Assembly: GCA_964614215.1 (NCBI GenBank)
Contig: CAZTKP010000067.1
Span: 1-13,790 of the forward strand
From: CAZTKP01 sp964614215
GTDB lineage: Bacteria; UBP6; UBA1177
Direction: 5' to 3'
DNA: 13,790 nt
The notes beneath the pieces are model-generated. The model saw nothing but the letters and a program-made list of their open reading frames with translations. It was not told where the DNA came from and did not search any database. Below, in pieces: positions 13,785-13,790 of the stretch. Each line of letters opens with the position of its first letter. Position 1 is the first letter of the stretch. The position numbers and the translations under genes were made by a program.

Positions 13785-13790
13785 TATTGG

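Overview
The window looks like chromosomal DNA of a Gram-negative (diderm) bacterium, AT-rich by eye. It has several lipobox proteins, a BamD-like outer-membrane assembly lipoprotein and a complete Bat-type operon. Two exported proteins carry long Asp/Glu/Thr/Ser-rich linkers, a style common in Myxococcota-like and some uncultivated diderm lineages. I cannot fix the phylum from sequence alone.

Layout. 1-128: C-terminal end of an unidentified plus-strand gene. 141-168: a good sigma70-type promoter leading to a stand-alone lipoprotein (267-1922) with an acidic linker and a probable beta-propeller body. 2033-11503: one tightly packed plus-strand operon of ten genes: MoxR AAA+ ATPase, DUF58 protein, a membrane-anchored BatD-like small protein, BatA and BatB (VWA, intact MIDAS), BatC (TPR plus a very long Gln/Glu/Lys tail), BatD, BatE (TPR, two TM, SH3b), a BamD-like lipoprotein, and a lipoprotein with two NTF2-like halves. 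Five of the eight junctions up to bamD are 4-nt ATGA overlaps, so translational coupling is the rule. 11616-13723: two minus-strand genes, convergent to the operon and also joined by ATGA: a signal-peptide propeller-like protein, then a secreted NlpC/P60 cysteine peptidase with a PPC-like domain and an acidic tail.

How they work together. In known Bat systems a MoxR ATPase acts with VWA-domain membrane proteins, and TPR and BatD proteins display large periplasmic parts; roles in envelope integrity and stress tolerance have been proposed. Linkage to bamD, a second lipoprotein and (convergently) a cell-wall peptidase fits an envelope-maintenance neighbourhood, but that is inference.

The most unusual signal is a pair of two-hairpin palindromic elements (10633-10715 and 11501-11618) with inverted TAACTC/GAGTTR ends. 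Three of the four element ends supply the TAA stop codon of the adjoining gene (bamD, the NTF2-like lipoprotein, and the minus-strand NlpC/P60 gene). The fourth lies on a start codon. Removing the first copy in silico recreates an ATGA overlap like those in the rest of the operon, which suggests insertion of a mobile, MITE/REP-like repeat that rebuilds translation signals at gene ends.
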